This document shows, piece by piece, positions 1 through 10,100 of a stretch of 64,000 bases of DNA (position 1 is its first letter; each line of letters opens with the position of its first letter). This DNA is from Bradyrhizobium quebecense. GTDB lineage: Bacteria; Pseudomonadota; Alphaproteobacteria; Rhizobiales; Xanthobacteraceae. The stretch spans positions 2,108,001 to 2,172,000 of the forward strand of contig NZ_CP088022.1 in assembly GCF_013373795.3 (NCBI RefSeq), read 5' to 3'. The notes beneath the pieces are model-generated. The model saw nothing but the letters and a program-made list of their open reading frames with translations. It did no database searches and was not told where the DNA came from. The position numbers and the translations under genes were made by a program.

Positions 1-314
1 ACCGGGTGCAGCTCCGGTTCACCCGTCAGCGCCTCCAGCGCCGACGCCGCGTCGACGAGGCCGCGATCGAAGAACACCCATCCGGATTGAGCCTTGGCGA
101 TCGCCATATCCTTCAGCGCGACGTCAATGGCGCGGCGCAGGAAGGCCGCGGTATCGACCCAGGGCAGGGCGTTGCCGCCCGACACAAGCTGCTCTGCGAT
201 GATGCGGCGGCCGGCCTCTTCGACGACGGGATAGCCGCGTGCGCGCAGTTCCGCCAGCAGGGTCGATTTTCCGCCGCCGGAGCAGCCGGAGATCAGGACG
301 AAGCGATTTTCCAA
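1..314 (-). CDS. AAA family ATPase (3' end cut off by window edge)
   Basis: Reading the minus strand from a TTG at 314 gives LENRFVLISGCSGGGKSTLL, a P-loop (GCSGGGKST, residues 9-17) of the small predicted-ATPase/kinase type. It continues with a conserved GYPVVEEAGRRI stretch and a Walker-B-like WVFFDRG segment. An AAGGA motif sits six bases before the TTG, and no ATG or GTG lies in frame nearby, so TTG is the best start. About 104 residues are visible and the C-terminus is outside the window. NTP binding is supported by the motif; the substrate is unknown. Confidence 0.8.
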   Translation of the reverse strand, partial: MENRFVLISGCSGGGKSTLLAELRARGYPVVEEAGRRIIAEQLVSGGNALPWVDTAAFLRRAIDVALKDMAIAKAQSGWVFFDRGLVDAASALEALTGEPELHP

Positions 315-524
315 AGCGTATCCTTTCAGTAGGCATGAAGCGGGCGTGATCGCGCGCCAGCTACGAGAATGGGCACCTCATCCAAATCGACCTATGGGTG
401 ACGGCCCGGAGGTATCTCTACGAGCAGCGCGACGATAGATCGCGACACTTGAGATAGGCAACGCGCTCACGGTGAAGTCTGCGAGTGATTTCACGATTCG
501 CGTTCAGCATTTGGAGGACATGCT

Positions 525-1157
525 ATGGCTGCGTGGCAGGCTGCTGAGGATCTTCCGTCCAAAGCGCAAATCTATGATTATTGGAAGCATCGGCTTTCCA
601 AGTTGTACTTGCACGTAGAACCGAGCAAGCCTCGCTGCTGGGCTTGCGGATTTCACTACAGCGCAAGGTACGACATCAAGCGGCCCGAGGTAGGTTGGGA
701 CGAGATACTGCGACGTTGGAACCGAATTCCTCTTCAGCGCTGTCACATAATCCCCAAGTCGCTCGAGGGGAGCGACAAAGTGTCAAATCTGTTCTTGCTG
801 TGCCGCGAGTGCCACGATCTGATGCCAAATACGAGTATTCCCGAGGTGTTTTTCAGATGGGTTCGTGCACAGAACTGGGAGTTTCGTGAAGACGCCAAGA
901 TTAGAGATGCGATGAGAGCCTTCGGCGTGGACGGGTCCCGTTTGAGACATCTCGAACGGGTGATCCGGTCGTCCGGGTTCAGACGCTGGATCGCGGGCAA
1001 GTTCGGTTTGCATCGTCCACAATCGAACTACGCGCCCATCTCTTCGCGGCTCACGCCGGCGACGTATGTGGGGTTAGCAGTCCTTTATCATCGCGAATGG
1101 GCGGCAAATCTCGGAGGCCGCGTGGCGAATCCGCAACGAAGCAGTAGCCGCAAGTGA
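525..1157 (+). CDS. HNH endonuclease domain protein
   Basis: A 210-residue protein with two zinc-knuckle cysteine pairs, CWAC (38-41) and CREC (93-96), around a QRCHIIPKSLEGS block (71-83) and the following N88, LLCRECHDL (91-99). This is the usual order of an HNH nuclease with structural zinc. The start has a GGAGG motif about eight bases upstream. It is monocistronic, with no methyltransferase, integrase or phage packaging gene beside it, so a role in restriction or mobility cannot be assigned. The C-terminal half is basic and unrecognised. Codon use looks less GC-extreme than the genes downstream, which suggests acquisition. Confidence 0.75.
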   Translation: MAAWQAAEDLPSKAQIYDYWKHRLSKLYLHVEPSKPRCWACGFHYSARYDIKRPEVGWDEILRRWNRIPLQRCHIIPKSLEGSDKVSNLFLLCRECHDLMPNTSIPEVFFRWVRAQNWEFREDAKIRDAMRAFGVDGSRLRHLERVIRSSGFRRWIAGKFGLHRPQSNYAPISSRLTPATYVGLAVLYHREWAANLGGRVANPQRSSSRK

Positions 1158-1247
1158 TCGAGTGGTTGAGCTCTTAACCAATCTTTTCGAGCCACGCAGC
1201 TAAATTTGGCTGAGATTCCGCCTGCTAGCGGTATGAATCGAGGACAC

Positions 1248-2414
1248 ATGGCTCCCCGCTCGATCACCTGCATCACGCTCGCGCTGCTGCTCTGCGGCGC
1301 CGCGCTTCAGCCGTCAAGTGCGGCGGAAACCGGCGGACCGATCCGGGTCGGCGCCGTGCTGCCGTTTTCCGGCGGCGTCGAGCTCTACGGCGAGCAGGCC
1401 AGGCTCGGGCTCGATCTCGCCGCTAGGGACATCAACGCGGCGGGCGGCATTCTCGGCAGGCCGGTCGAGGTGATCTATGCCGATGACAAGACGCGGCCGC
1501 AGGCTGCTGCGGAAGCGATGCGCTCCCTGGTCGAGAAGGACGGCGTATTGGCCGTGGTCGGCCCGATCACCTCGCAGAATTTGAATGCGCTGGTGCCGCT
1601 TGCGGAGAGCTCGAAGACGCCGCTGCTCTACGCCACCAATTACGAGGGCGGCAAATGCAGCCGCTATCTGTTTTCGTTCGGCGCGGTGCCGAACCAGGAG
1701 CTCGGCCAGCTGCTGCCCTACATGACGCAGACCTTCGGCAACACGTATTTCCTGCTCGGCGCCGACCGGGTCTGGCCGCATCAGATGTTCGGCATCGCGC
1801 AGCCCTTGATCGAGAAGCTCGGTGGCAGGGTGGTCGGGACGAGGTACACGCTGGGGACCGAGACGGACTTTTCTCCGCTGATCAAGGAGGTCGCGGCGAG
1901 CAAGGCCAAGGTGTTGCTGTTCGCGCTGAAGGGCGACGGGATGGACTTCATCCGGCAGGCCGACGAGGCCGGATTGCTGAAGGAGATCACCGTCGCTTTC
2001 CTCGGATTGTCCGAGGTCGATCTCGGTATCTTCCGGGGCAAGGGCCAGAACATGGTGACGGTGGTGCCGGCGGTCGCAGCGAGCGAGGATCCGGCCGTGA
2101 AGGCGTTCGTCGCAAAGGCGCGCGCCGCCGCGAACCCAGGCGTCGCAGTGTCGAACTATGTGATGACGCACTACAACACCCTGATCGCACTCAAGGCGGC
2201 GGCGGAGAAGGCCGGCAAGCTCGACAAGGAGGCCATCATCGACGCGATGGCTGGCCTCACCATTGCGTCGCCGACCGGGCCGGTGACGCTCGGCCGGCAT
2301 CATCACGTAGCGATGAACATGTTCATCGCCAAGACGCAAGGTACCGAGCTCGTGCAGGTTCGGCCACTCGGCGTGATCGCGCCGCAGCCCGGATGCAGTT
2401 TGGCTGGTCGCTGA
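1248..2414 (+). CDS. Periplasmic ABC transporter substrate-binding protein, Liv/amide type
   Basis: About 388 residues. An N-terminal signal peptide (MAPRSITCITLALLLCG, then an Ala-rich cleavage region) is followed by RVGAVLPFSGGVELYGEQ and DINAAGGILGRPVEVIYADD, typical of type I periplasmic binding proteins of the branched-chain amino acid/amide family. The ATG at 1248 has a GAGGA motif and begins directly with the signal peptide; upstream in-frame TTG (1206) and ATG (1233) would put a non-secretory leader in front. No permease or ATPase genes lie nearby, so it is an orphan receptor, and the ligand is unknown. An unrelated MFS gene follows. Confidence 0.85.
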   Translation: MAPRSITCITLALLLCGAALQPSSAAETGGPIRVGAVLPFSGGVELYGEQARLGLDLAARDINAAGGILGRPVEVIYADDKTRPQAAAEAMRSLVEKDGVLAVVGPITSQNLNALVPLAESSKTPLLYATNYEGGKCSRYLFSFGAVPNQELGQLLPYMTQTFGNTYFLLGADRVWPHQMFGIAQPLIEKLGGRVVGTRYTLGTETDFSPLIKEVAASKAKVLLFALKGDGMDFIRQADEAGLLKEITVAFLGLSEVDLGIFRGKGQNMVTVVPAVAASEDPAVKAFVAKARAAANPGVAVSNYVMTHYNTLIALKAAAEKAGKLDKEAIIDAMAGLTIASPTGPVTLGRHHHVAMNMFIAKTQGTELVQVRPLGVIAPQPGCSLAGR

Positions 2415-2546
2415 CGCTCGGCCGGGCATGAGCCTTTGAAGGCCGCCACGCTCGCAAAAAAAAGTGAGCCAGGGCGGTCGTCCGCTGTCGGTTCCACCCC
2501 GGTTCGTTCGTCTTTCAGCCAGAACGCACTGCATGGGAGTTCCGGA

Positions 2547-3764
2547 ATGACCAATTCAGCCTATCGCTGGGTGATCGTCGCGGCCGGCGGCCTGCTTGGC
2601 TGCGTCGCGATCGGCGGCATGTTTTCGCTGCCGGTGTTCCTGCAGCCGATGGCGCGGGAGACCGGCTGGTCGGTGACCGGCATCTCCAGTGCGATGACGA
2701 TCGGCTTCCTCGCAATGGCCTTCACCAGCATGATCTGGGGCACGCTGTCGGACCGCTTCGGGCCGCTTCCGGTGGTGCTGACCGGATCGGTCGTGCTGGC
2801 GGCGAGCCTTGCGCTGGCAAGCCAGGCACCGTCGCTGCTGGCATTTCAATTTCTCTTCGGCGCGCTGGTCGGCGCGGCAACGGCCGCGATCTTTGCCCCG
2901 ATGATGGCCTGCGTCACCGGCTGGTTCGACACCCATCGCAGTCTTGCCGTCTCGCTGGTGTCGGCCGGCATGGGCATGGCGCCGATGACGATGTCACCGC
3001 TCGCGGCCTGGCTGATCTCCCACCACGACTGGCGGACGTCGATGCTGATCGTCTCAGGCGTGGTCGGCGCAATCATGATCCCGGTCTCGTTCCTGGTGCG
3101 CCGCCCGCCGGCGCTGCAAGGCGGCCACGCTGAAGCGGCGAGCACGAATGGTGAGCCGTCGATGTCGCTGGCGCAGGCGCTGCGCTCGCCGCAATTCATC
3201 ATCCTGATCGCGACCAATTTCTTCTGCTGCGCCACCCATTCCGGGCCGATCATCCACACGGTGAGCTACGCGGTCACCTGCGGCATTCCGATGGTCGCGG
3301 CAGTGACGATCTACAGCGTGGAAGGGCTCGCCGGCATGGGCGGCCGCATCGCCTTCGGCCTGCTCGGCGACCGTTTCGGCGCCAAGCGCGTGCTGGTGCT
3401 GGGGCTGCTGGCGCAGGCATTCGGCGCGCTCGGTTATGTCCTCGTGCGCGAGCTGGCCGCATTCTACGCGGTCGCGGCGATCTTCGGCTTCATCTATGCC
3501 GGCACCATGCCGCTGTATTCCGTGCTGATCCGCGAGAATTTCCCGCTGCGCATGATGGGCACCGTGATCGGCGGTACCGCGATGGCCGGCAGCCTCGGCA
3601 TGGCGACCGGTCCCTTGGCCGGCGGCCTGATCTACGACACCTTTGCGAGCTATACGTGGCTCTATGTCGGCTCCTGGGCCGTCGGCCTCGGCGCGTTCCT
3701 GATCATGATGACGTTCCGGCCGATACCGGCGGCGCGGCCAACGGCGGTGCCCGCGCCTGCGTAA
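2547..3764 (+). CDS. MFS transporter
   Basis: About 405 residues with twelve likely membrane helices. The first helix begins at the N-terminus (YRWVIVAAGGLLGCVAIGG), and the MFS loop 2-3 signature is present as WGTLSDRFGPLPVV, with its repeat LLGDRFGAKRV in the second half. The fold resembles the oxalate/formate and monocarboxylate-type MFS groups. The ATG at 2547 starts just before helix 1; the in-frame codons back to 2436 encode an unlikely hydrophilic leader. Substrate is unknown. It may share function with the preceding binding protein only by proximity. Confidence 0.85.
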   Translation: MTNSAYRWVIVAAGGLLGCVAIGGMFSLPVFLQPMARETGWSVTGISSAMTIGFLAMAFTSMIWGTLSDRFGPLPVVLTGSVVLAASLALASQAPSLLAFQFLFGALVGAATAAIFAPMMACVTGWFDTHRSLAVSLVSAGMGMAPMTMSPLAAWLISHHDWRTSMLIVSGVVGAIMIPVSFLVRRPPALQGGHAEAASTNGEPSMSLAQALRSPQFIILIATNFFCCATHSGPIIHTVSYAVTCGIPMVAAVTIYSVEGLAGMGGRIAFGLLGDRFGAKRVLVLGLLAQAFGALGYVLVRELAAFYAVAAIFGFIYAGTMPLYSVLIRENFPLRMMGTVIGGTAMAGSLGMATGPLAGGLIYDTFASYTWLYVGSWAVGLGAFLIMMTFRPIPAARPTAVPAPA

Positions 3765-3773
3765 GTCCGGTGC

Positions 3774-3800
3774 GCGCGTGAAGTCATTTGCTTCACGCGC
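3774..3800. terminator. Bidirectional hairpin between convergent genes
   Basis: A perfect 10-bp stem, GCGCGTGAAG and CTTCACGCGC, encloses a 7-base loop. It lies between the stop codon of the plus-strand MFS gene and overlaps the last codons of the minus-strand propeller gene. There is no U-tract, so termination is inferred from position and stem strength. Confidence 0.5.
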
Positions 3801-4437
3801 GGCTGCGCTTTGGCCGTCGGATGGCGCGCACCTTGTTGTTGGTCGAGCCGCTGCCGCAGAAGAACCGGTCCTTGCCGTCAGACTCGAGCCCGGAGACGAA
3901 CACGCCCTGCGGCATCTCGAGCCGTTCCATCACCTCGCCGTTCTGCGGATCGATGCGCCTGATGTCGCTCTGGTCCTCTTCCCAGGTGCCGTGCCAGAGT
4001 TCGCCGTCGACCCAGGAGACGCCGGTGACGAACCGGTTGCTTTCGATGGTGCGCAAAACCTTGCCGGTTTCCGGATCGACTTGAACGATCATGCGGTCGC
4101 GATACTGGCCGACCCACAGCGAACCTTCCGCCCAGGCGAGACCGGAGTCGCGGCCGCCGCCGGGCGAGGGGATCGTTGACACCACGCGTCCGCTGTTCGG
4201 CTCGATCTTCAGGATGCGGTCCTCGGCGATCTGATAGAGGTGCTTGCCGTCGAAGGCGGTGCCGGCATGGGCCGCGATGTCGAGGGTGCGGGTGGTATTG
4301 CCGCTGTCGGGATCGAAGGCGACCAATCGGCCGCCGGCCGCGAACCAGACCTGCTCGCCGTCGAAGCTGACGCCGCCGACGCTCTCGACGCCTTCGAAGG
4401 CATATTCCCGGATGATTTCGGCTTCGGACTTCTTCAT
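3793..4437 (-). CDS. Glutaminyl cyclotransferase-like beta-propeller protein
   Basis: 214 residues built of short propeller repeats: GVSFDGEQVWFAAGGRLVAF, GTAFDGKHLYQIAEDRILKI, GLAWAEGSLWVGQYRDRMIV and GVSWVDGELWHGTWEEDQSD. Each has a W/Y turn followed by a 'D P x x G' strand (FDPDSGNT, VDPETGKV, IDPQNGEV). The pattern resembles the glutamine cyclotransferase/Vgb-like families. There is no signal peptide, so it is probably cytoplasmic and may be a lyase-like or binding protein; catalysis is not shown. It is convergent with the MFS gene and shares its terminator. Confidence 0.65.
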   Translation of the reverse strand: MKKSEAEIIREYAFEGVESVGGVSFDGEQVWFAAGGRLVAFDPDSGNTTRTLDIAAHAGTAFDGKHLYQIAEDRILKIEPNSGRVVSTIPSPGGGRDSGLAWAEGSLWVGQYRDRMIVQVDPETGKVLRTIESNRFVTGVSWVDGELWHGTWEEDQSDIRRIDPQNGEVMERLEMPQGVFVSGLESDGKDRFFCGSGSTNNKVRAIRRPKRSRA

Positions 4438-4460
4438 GCGGCGCTCCTGGTTGTTGTCTT

Positions 4461-4509
4461 GACGCGTTTCCTTGATGCGAAGGGGTATCCACTTCGCTCG
4501 AAAACGCGC
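4461..4509. repeat. Intergenic palindromic repeat, family B, copy 1
   Basis: The minus strand reads GCGTTTTCGAGCGAAGTGGA followed by a GCATCAAGGAAACGCGTC-like end; its own two ends are inverted repeats of GCGTTTTC. A second copy in plus orientation lies at 44702-44748, directly after the pit gene. Both are intergenic and next to 3' or 5' gene ends. Confidence 0.7.
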
Positions 4510-4525
4510 TGATTGCTCCCTGATG

Positions 4526-5746
4526 CTAGCCGTTCGGCAGCGGGGCAGGGAGTAACAACGTCGTCGTGAATCCCGGCACCGGGGGCGTCATCCAGCGCCT
4601 TGCGCGGGCGCGGCCGACCGACTCCACCTTGCCGGTGGCGGCCAGCGCGTCGAGCGCGCGCTGCACGGTGCGCTGGCTCGCGCCCAGCGCCACCGACAGC
4701 GCCGAGCTCGACCAGGCCTCGCCGTCGGCGAGGAAGGCCAGCACCGCCGCGTGTTCCTCCTCGACCGGCAGCGCCAGCACGGTGACCTCGCGGCGGCCAT
4801 GCGGCTCGAGCACAAAGCCGTCGGGTGTCGCGCTGAGATCGGCGAGCGGCAGCAAGGCCCGGCGCAGGCGTCCGATCTCGACCCGCAGCCGCGCACGGTG
4901 CGATTCATCGGCATGCTTGCCGCGAAACGCGCGTACGATCAGCGTGCCGCGCGAGACGTCCTGCGGCCACGCTTCGCCGAGCGCACGGGCGAGCGCGAAC
5001 AGCACCGGCCGCCGCGTCAGCGAGACCGTGGTCCGGGAATCACGCACGACGTAGCGGCAGGCATCGACGACGAGCGCCTTCGATGCCATCAGGACCTCGA
5101 CCTCCTCGAGCAGCAGCGGCCGCTCATGGCCGCGCGCGATCAGGCGCGCCGCCGGCGTCGCGAGCAGGCGCGCGGTGCTTTCGACCTCGGCCGCAAGCTC
5201 GGCGATGCCGGCGCGGCGCGCGGCATCCTTTGCCCGTGCAAGGGCCTCGCGCGCCGGCTTGGTCCGCAGCCGCCGCATCGCGATCCCGGCGACGACCAGT
5301 TCATGTCCGACCCGCAGCGCCGGCGGGAAGGGCGCCGGGTCGAGGTCATCAAGCATGCGCTCGGCCGCATCGAGGCTCCCAATCAAGAGCAGGCGGCGGA
5401 TTTCGAGATAGCCGGCATGGGCAGCGTTGAGCGCATCGCCACGCGCCGCGAGCGTTGCGCGCGCTGCCGCGAGGCTTTTTCTCGGAAAGGAAAGGTCGCG
5501 CGACACCAGCGCGATCTCCGCTTCGGCCACCACGCAGCGGGCCCGCGCGATGGCTTCACGCGGACCGAAGGCGCGGCGCGCGCGCCGCAACAGCTCCTTG
5601 GCGCGGGTGAAATCGCCAAGCCGGGCCATCGCGATGCCGCGCAGCGCCAGCGCCGGCGCATCGTCGCGCAGCGCTACCCGTTTCAGTGCGCCGAGGGGAT
5701 CACCCGCCGCGAGCGCGCGCGCCGCAGCCGTAATCAGCGAGTCCAT
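4526..5746 (-). CDS. Helical-repeat protein with C-terminal winged helix (putative regulator)
   Basis: 406 residues, very rich in Ala, Arg and Leu. Residues about 1-215 form TPR-like helical pairs (AMARLGDFTRAKELLRRARR and similar). The region around 225-320 resembles a degenerate OmpR/SARP-type DNA-binding domain (RLRVEIGRLRRAL). The C-terminus holds a second helix-turn-helix, SSSALSVALGASQRTVQRAL, followed by a wing. It is probably a one-component regulator with a helical sensor. Target and signal are unknown. It is divergent from the small membrane-protein remnant at 5836, about 90 bases away. Confidence 0.6.
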   Translation of the reverse strand: MDSLITAAARALAAGDPLGALKRVALRDDAPALALRGIAMARLGDFTRAKELLRRARRAFGPREAIARARCVVAEAEIALVSRDLSFPRKSLAAARATLAARGDALNAAHAGYLEIRRLLLIGSLDAAERMLDDLDPAPFPPALRVGHELVVAGIAMRRLRTKPAREALARAKDAARRAGIAELAAEVESTARLLATPAARLIARGHERPLLLEEVEVLMASKALVVDACRYVVRDSRTTVSLTRRPVLFALARALGEAWPQDVSRGTLIVRAFRGKHADESHRARLRVEIGRLRRALLPLADLSATPDGFVLEPHGRREVTVLALPVEEEHAAVLAFLADGEAWSSSALSVALGASQRTVQRALDALAATGKVESVGRARARRWMTPPVPGFTTTLLLPAPLPNG

Positions 5747-5835
5747 TCGAATCCCGACACACTTGTCACTCTCGTCCTCCGAGGCCCGGTCCTAACCTAG
5801 CACATGACGACATGGATCATCCCCAGAGAGATCGA

Positions 5836-6069
5836 ATGATGACCGGAATCGAGACACACGAGGATTGGTTGAAAGGCCGGTTCGGCGGCCGCGGTGCCAT
5901 GGTCGCGCGCTGGCTGTCGCTGGCGGCGGCGCCGACCTTCGCCGTGATGGCGCTGGTGGCCGCGCTGGCGCCGGCCGACACGATCTGCGGCGCCATGCAG
6001 GGACCGCTCTCGTTGCAGGGGATGGTCCCGATGTACGCGCTGATGAGCGCATTCCCTCCGGCAGGGTGA
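5836..6069 (+). pseudogene. Small inner-membrane protein, 3' end lost
   Basis: Encodes MMTGIETHEDWLKGRF, then a hydrophobic helix (WLSLAAAPTFAVMALVAA) and MVPMYALMSAF, after which the reading frame ends abruptly with PPAG and a stop. Related rhizobial membrane proteins, recalled from memory, continue after MSAF with a second amphipathic segment. The break at about 6055 coincides with the point where the convergent gene on the other strand loses its own 3' part, so both were probably cut by one deletion. The start has an AGAGAG motif upstream; ATGs at 5836 and 5839 are both possible. Confidence 0.55.
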
Positions 6070-6479
6070 AGACCGCGCAGGGCTGTGCGATGCCGCGCGG
6101 CCGGTGTGAAGGCGCGGGTCCCGATCCAGCCGAGGGTCGGTCCATTCGGCCGCGTTCCGATCGTGTCCTCGTGGATGGGGCCGGGCGCGAGGCTGTTGAG
6201 CCAACGCCGGCCGGCATCCCCGGATCCGATCATAGCGGGCATTGCAAAGGGTTGTTCCGGCGCGAACCCGAGCGCCTCGATCACCTCGCCATTGCCGGCG
6301 CGCCACAGCCAGGTGCGCCGGGCGATCAACGGGTGCGGAACTTCGAGCGTCAGCGCGCCGCCGGCAAGCGGCAGGCCATCCGTGATAAGATGGCTACCCA
6401 GATCCGCCAGCAACCGGTTGGCGCCCGCGGTCTCGGCGGCGGCGTCGACCAGCCAGCTCAACGTCGAGGACAATTGCAT
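6056..6479 (-). pseudogene. N-terminal fragment resembling class III adenylate/guanylate cyclases
   Basis: Starting at ATG 6479 (MQLSSTLSWLVDAAAE), the fragment contains LLADLGSHLITDGLPLAGG and HPLIARRTWLWR. These resemble the non-catalytic N-terminal region of rhizobial class III cyclases, by recall. The catalytic domain is missing: near 6055 the sequence switches to the antisense of the plus-strand membrane-protein remnant, and the open frame runs on meaninglessly to 5817. It is divergent from the SRPBCC gene at 6557. The family assignment is moderate; the truncation is the firmer observation. Confidence 0.5.
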
Positions 6480-6556
6480 CACCCCATCATGGGGTTGATG
6501 CGCCACCCTTGTCACGAATTATCCCTGAAGACCCACCGTCAATGGAGGAAGGATCG

Positions 6557-7015
6557 ATGACTGAAGCCTTCATCGTTCAACGCGAGATCCAGATCGCGGC
6601 GCCGCCCGCAACCGTGTTCGCCTTCCTGACCGATCCACAGAAGATCGTGAGCTGGATGGGGCTCGAGGCCGAGACTGAGCTGCATCCCGGCGGGCTCTAT
6701 CTGCTCAAGGGCGTCTCCGGCGATCTGTCGCGGGCGGCACGCGGCGCATTTCGCGAGGTCGTGCCAGTGCATCGTCTCGCCTACAGTTTCGGCTGGGAGG
6801 GCGGCGCCGAGGTGCCGCCGGGATCGAGCCTGATCGAAATCGACCTGATCAACAAGGACAGCGGCACGCTGTTGCGGATGACCCATAGCGGCCTGCCGAA
6901 CGCCGAGCAGTGCGCGAGCCATAGCAAGGGTTGGACGCACTACCTTGCCAGGCTCGCGCTCGTTGCCGCCGGTCGCGATCCTGGGCCGGACCGCGGTCCG
7001 GCGCAGGGCAGTTAG
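6557..7015 (+). CDS. SRPBCC/AHSA1 domain protein
   Basis: 152 residues from an ATG preceded by GGAGGAAGGA. The N-terminus (VQREIQIAAPPATVFAFLTD, then PQKIVSWMG) and GGLYLLKGVSGDLSRAARG, followed by TLLRMTHSGLP and SKGWTHYLARL, match the START-like AHSA1 (activator of Hsp90 ATPase homologue) family. These are single-domain cytoplasmic proteins with a hydrophobic cavity. Ligand is unknown. No operon partner is obvious; the SNF2 gene follows about 160 bases later. Confidence 0.85.
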   Translation: MTEAFIVQREIQIAAPPATVFAFLTDPQKIVSWMGLEAETELHPGGLYLLKGVSGDLSRAARGAFREVVPVHRLAYSFGWEGGAEVPPGSSLIEIDLINKDSGTLLRMTHSGLPNAEQCASHSKGWTHYLARLALVAAGRDPGPDRGPAQGS

Positions 7016-7172
7016 ACTGCGGGCGTCCGCCGACCGCAATGTGCCGCGGCCGGCGACAAAGGAAGGTGTGGAAGCAGGGCAGGCACTCGTCGATGCCGTT
7101 TGGCCGACATATTCCGCCTGCTAATGGTGGATTGTCCCGGCTCCGCCACGCTCCTGGAAACCGCAATCCTTG

Positions 7173-10100
7173 ATGCCCGACGTTCCGAACCTTTCCGAGC
7201 GACTGAAACAGAAGGACATCCTCGGCTTCTTCAGCCGGTCGGCTGTGGACAAGGCCTTTGCCTACCGTGCTCAGGGCCGCGTCTCGGCGTTGGTGGTCAG
7301 TCCGGATCTCACCCGCGTGCAGGCGCAGGTAAGCGGAACCGAACGCAAGCCCTATCAGGTCGATATCGAGCTGGAGTTCGACGGCAATCGACTGGTCGAC
7401 GTCGATGGCGATTGCACCTGTCCAATGGCCGTGAACTGCAAGCACGTTGCCGCGACGCTGTTTGAAGCCTTGCATTCGCCTGTACGGGCGACCGGCGTGG
7501 CACCGCAGCAGCCGCGAAGCGCCGCGGGCAACGGGCAGTCGCGACCTGACGCGGTGCTGCCCTACCAAATCGCGGAATGGATCGAGACGGTCGGCCGGTC
7601 GATGCGGAACACGGAATATCCGCACGATGTCACACAGCGGTTGCTCTACTACCTGCAGCCCGAGGGGGTAGGGGGTGGTACCCCCTGCATGGATGTGTCG
7701 CTGGTATCCGTTAAGATCCTGAAGACCGGCGAGTTCGGCAGCAAGGTGTCGCAGCCATCCTTGAACGAATTTTCGGTCGACCGTGCACCGAAATATTACC
7801 TTGGTTCCGACATCGACATCCTTGTCAGGTTGTCCAGCGAGTTTCGGTCCGGCTATACGTCCGGCCGACGCACCTATTCGGCTGATGTCCTGAAACAGGT
7901 CGTCGCGACGGGGCGGGCGTTCTGGCGCGATCACAGCGGTGCGCCGCTGCAATGGGGCGAGCCGCGGGACGGTCGCATCGCGTGGCGTCAGGTCACCAGG
8001 GACGGCATTGCTCCGCTGCTGATCGTCGAGGGCGCAACGGCGCTGAATGCCGAGCCGCCGGTCTACATCGACGCCGCCGCCGGATTGATCGGGCCGATCA
8101 CGTTGAATCTTCCGGAGCGGCTGAGCTGCCGGCTTCTGTTGGCTCCAGCCATCCCGCATGCCCATGTCGCGCAAGTCGTGCAACGCCTTGGCCAGAAGTT
8201 GCCGAGCCTGGATCACGGCTGGTTGCCCGCGCCGCCGGCCGCCGCCACCAAGATCGACATGGACCCAAAGCCGCTGCTTCGTTTGATGTCGGGGCGCAAG
8301 GCGGCTCATGCCTACTACTACTATGGCGACGGTACGCCCGACCGCGTGCCGGTGGCCCGCCTCAGCTTCCGCTACGGCCCGGTCGAAATCGAACGGTCGG
8401 AAAGCGCCCACCGCGTGGAGCAGTTCCGGGACGGAATTCTCTACGTCGTCGCGCGACGCAAGGCCAAAGAGAAGGAGATGACTGCACGACTAACCAGTCT
8501 CGGCCTGGTCGAAGTGAGATCGGCCTTCCTGCAGCTTGATGTCGCGCATGCGTATGATCTGACTTTCGCGCAGTCGACCGATTGGCTCGACTTCCTCAAT
8601 GTTGATGCGGCCAATTTGCAGGCGGCCGGTCTCGAAATCCGCATCGACGACGATTTCCCGTACCGGCTCGCGACCTCATCCGGGGTGTTTGATGCCGACT
8701 TCGAGAGCAGCGGCATCGACTGGTTCGAGCTTGCGCTCGGGATCGAAATCGACGGCGAGCGCCGCGATCTCGCCCCGCTCGTGGCGGCGCTGGTATCGCA
8801 ACCGGGATTTGCGCCCGAGACGGTCAAGCAACTCGCGGAGGATGGCGATAGCGTCTACCTGCCGTTGGCTGACGGCCGCTATCTGGCGCTGGCGGCCGAT
8901 CGCTTCCTCCCGCTCGTACTGGCGCTCCATAGCCTTACTCTGAGCGGAACCTTCGTCGCTACCTCGGGAAAGTTCCGGCTGTCGCGCGCACAGATCGTGC
9001 CGCTGCTCGGTCTCGAAGCCGATCACTTCGTCTTTAGAGGAGCAGATAGTCTTCGCCGCATGGCAGGGTTGCTCGGCGCCCGCGGATTGCCTGATCCGGT
9101 CCTGCCATCCGATTTCAATGCGGCCTTGAGGCATTACCAGACGCAGGGCGTGGCTTGGCTCGACCTGCTCAGGGAAAGCGGCTTGGGCGGCGTGCTGGCG
9201 GACGACATGGGATTGGGCAAGACCGTCCAGATCCTGGCGTTGCTGGCGCTGGAGAAGGCGCGCGGTCATCTGACGGATCCTGCGATCGTCGTCGCTCCCA
9301 CAAGCCTGATGACCAACTGGTTCAACGAGGCGCGCAAGTTCACCCCAGGCTTGAGGGTTCTCGTCCTGCATGGTCCCGACCGCAGGCAAAGTTTCGAAGC
9401 GATCGGCGATCACGATCTTGTTCTGACGACCTATCCATTGATCGCGCGCGATCACGAGGTGCTGCTGGCGCGTGAATGGCACATCGCGGTGCTGGACGAG
9501 GCTCAGACCGTCAAGAATTCCAACGCGGTCACGACGCGGCGGCTCCAAGACATCCGTGCGCGGCATCGCTTCTGCCTGACCGGCACGCCGATGGAAAATC
9601 ATCTCGGCGAACTCTGGTCGATCATGAGCTTTGCCATCCCGGGATATCTCGGCGATCGGGCGGCGTTCGCGCGCAACTGGCGGACGCCGATCGAGAAGCG
9701 TGCCGACGTCGGACGCGCACGGGCGCTGACGCAGCGCATCCGCCCGTTTTTGCTGCGGCGGACCAAGCAGGAGGTGGCCGCCGAGTTGCCGCCGAAGAGC
9801 GAGTTCACCGAAAGGGTCGTTCTCGAAGGCAACCAGCGGGAACTCTACGATGCCATCCGTCTGTCGATGTCAGAGAAGGTCCGCAAGGCGATCCGGGAAC
9901 GCGGCCTGGCCAAGAGCCATATCGTTGTGCTCGAAGCCCTTCTCAGGATGCGCCAGGCCTGCTGCGATCCCGCGCTGCTCAACCTCGACGACGGCGTCAA
10001 GCGTCCGTCTGCAAAGCTCGATCGGCTGATGGAGATGATCGAAGAACTCCTGAGCGAGAAGCGCAAGATCATCGTATTCTCGCAGTTCACCTCCATGCTG

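Noticed and set aside
7660..7690. GGGGGTGGTACCCCC palindrome
   Set aside because: It is in frame within the SNF2-helicase gene and needs no regulatory explanation.
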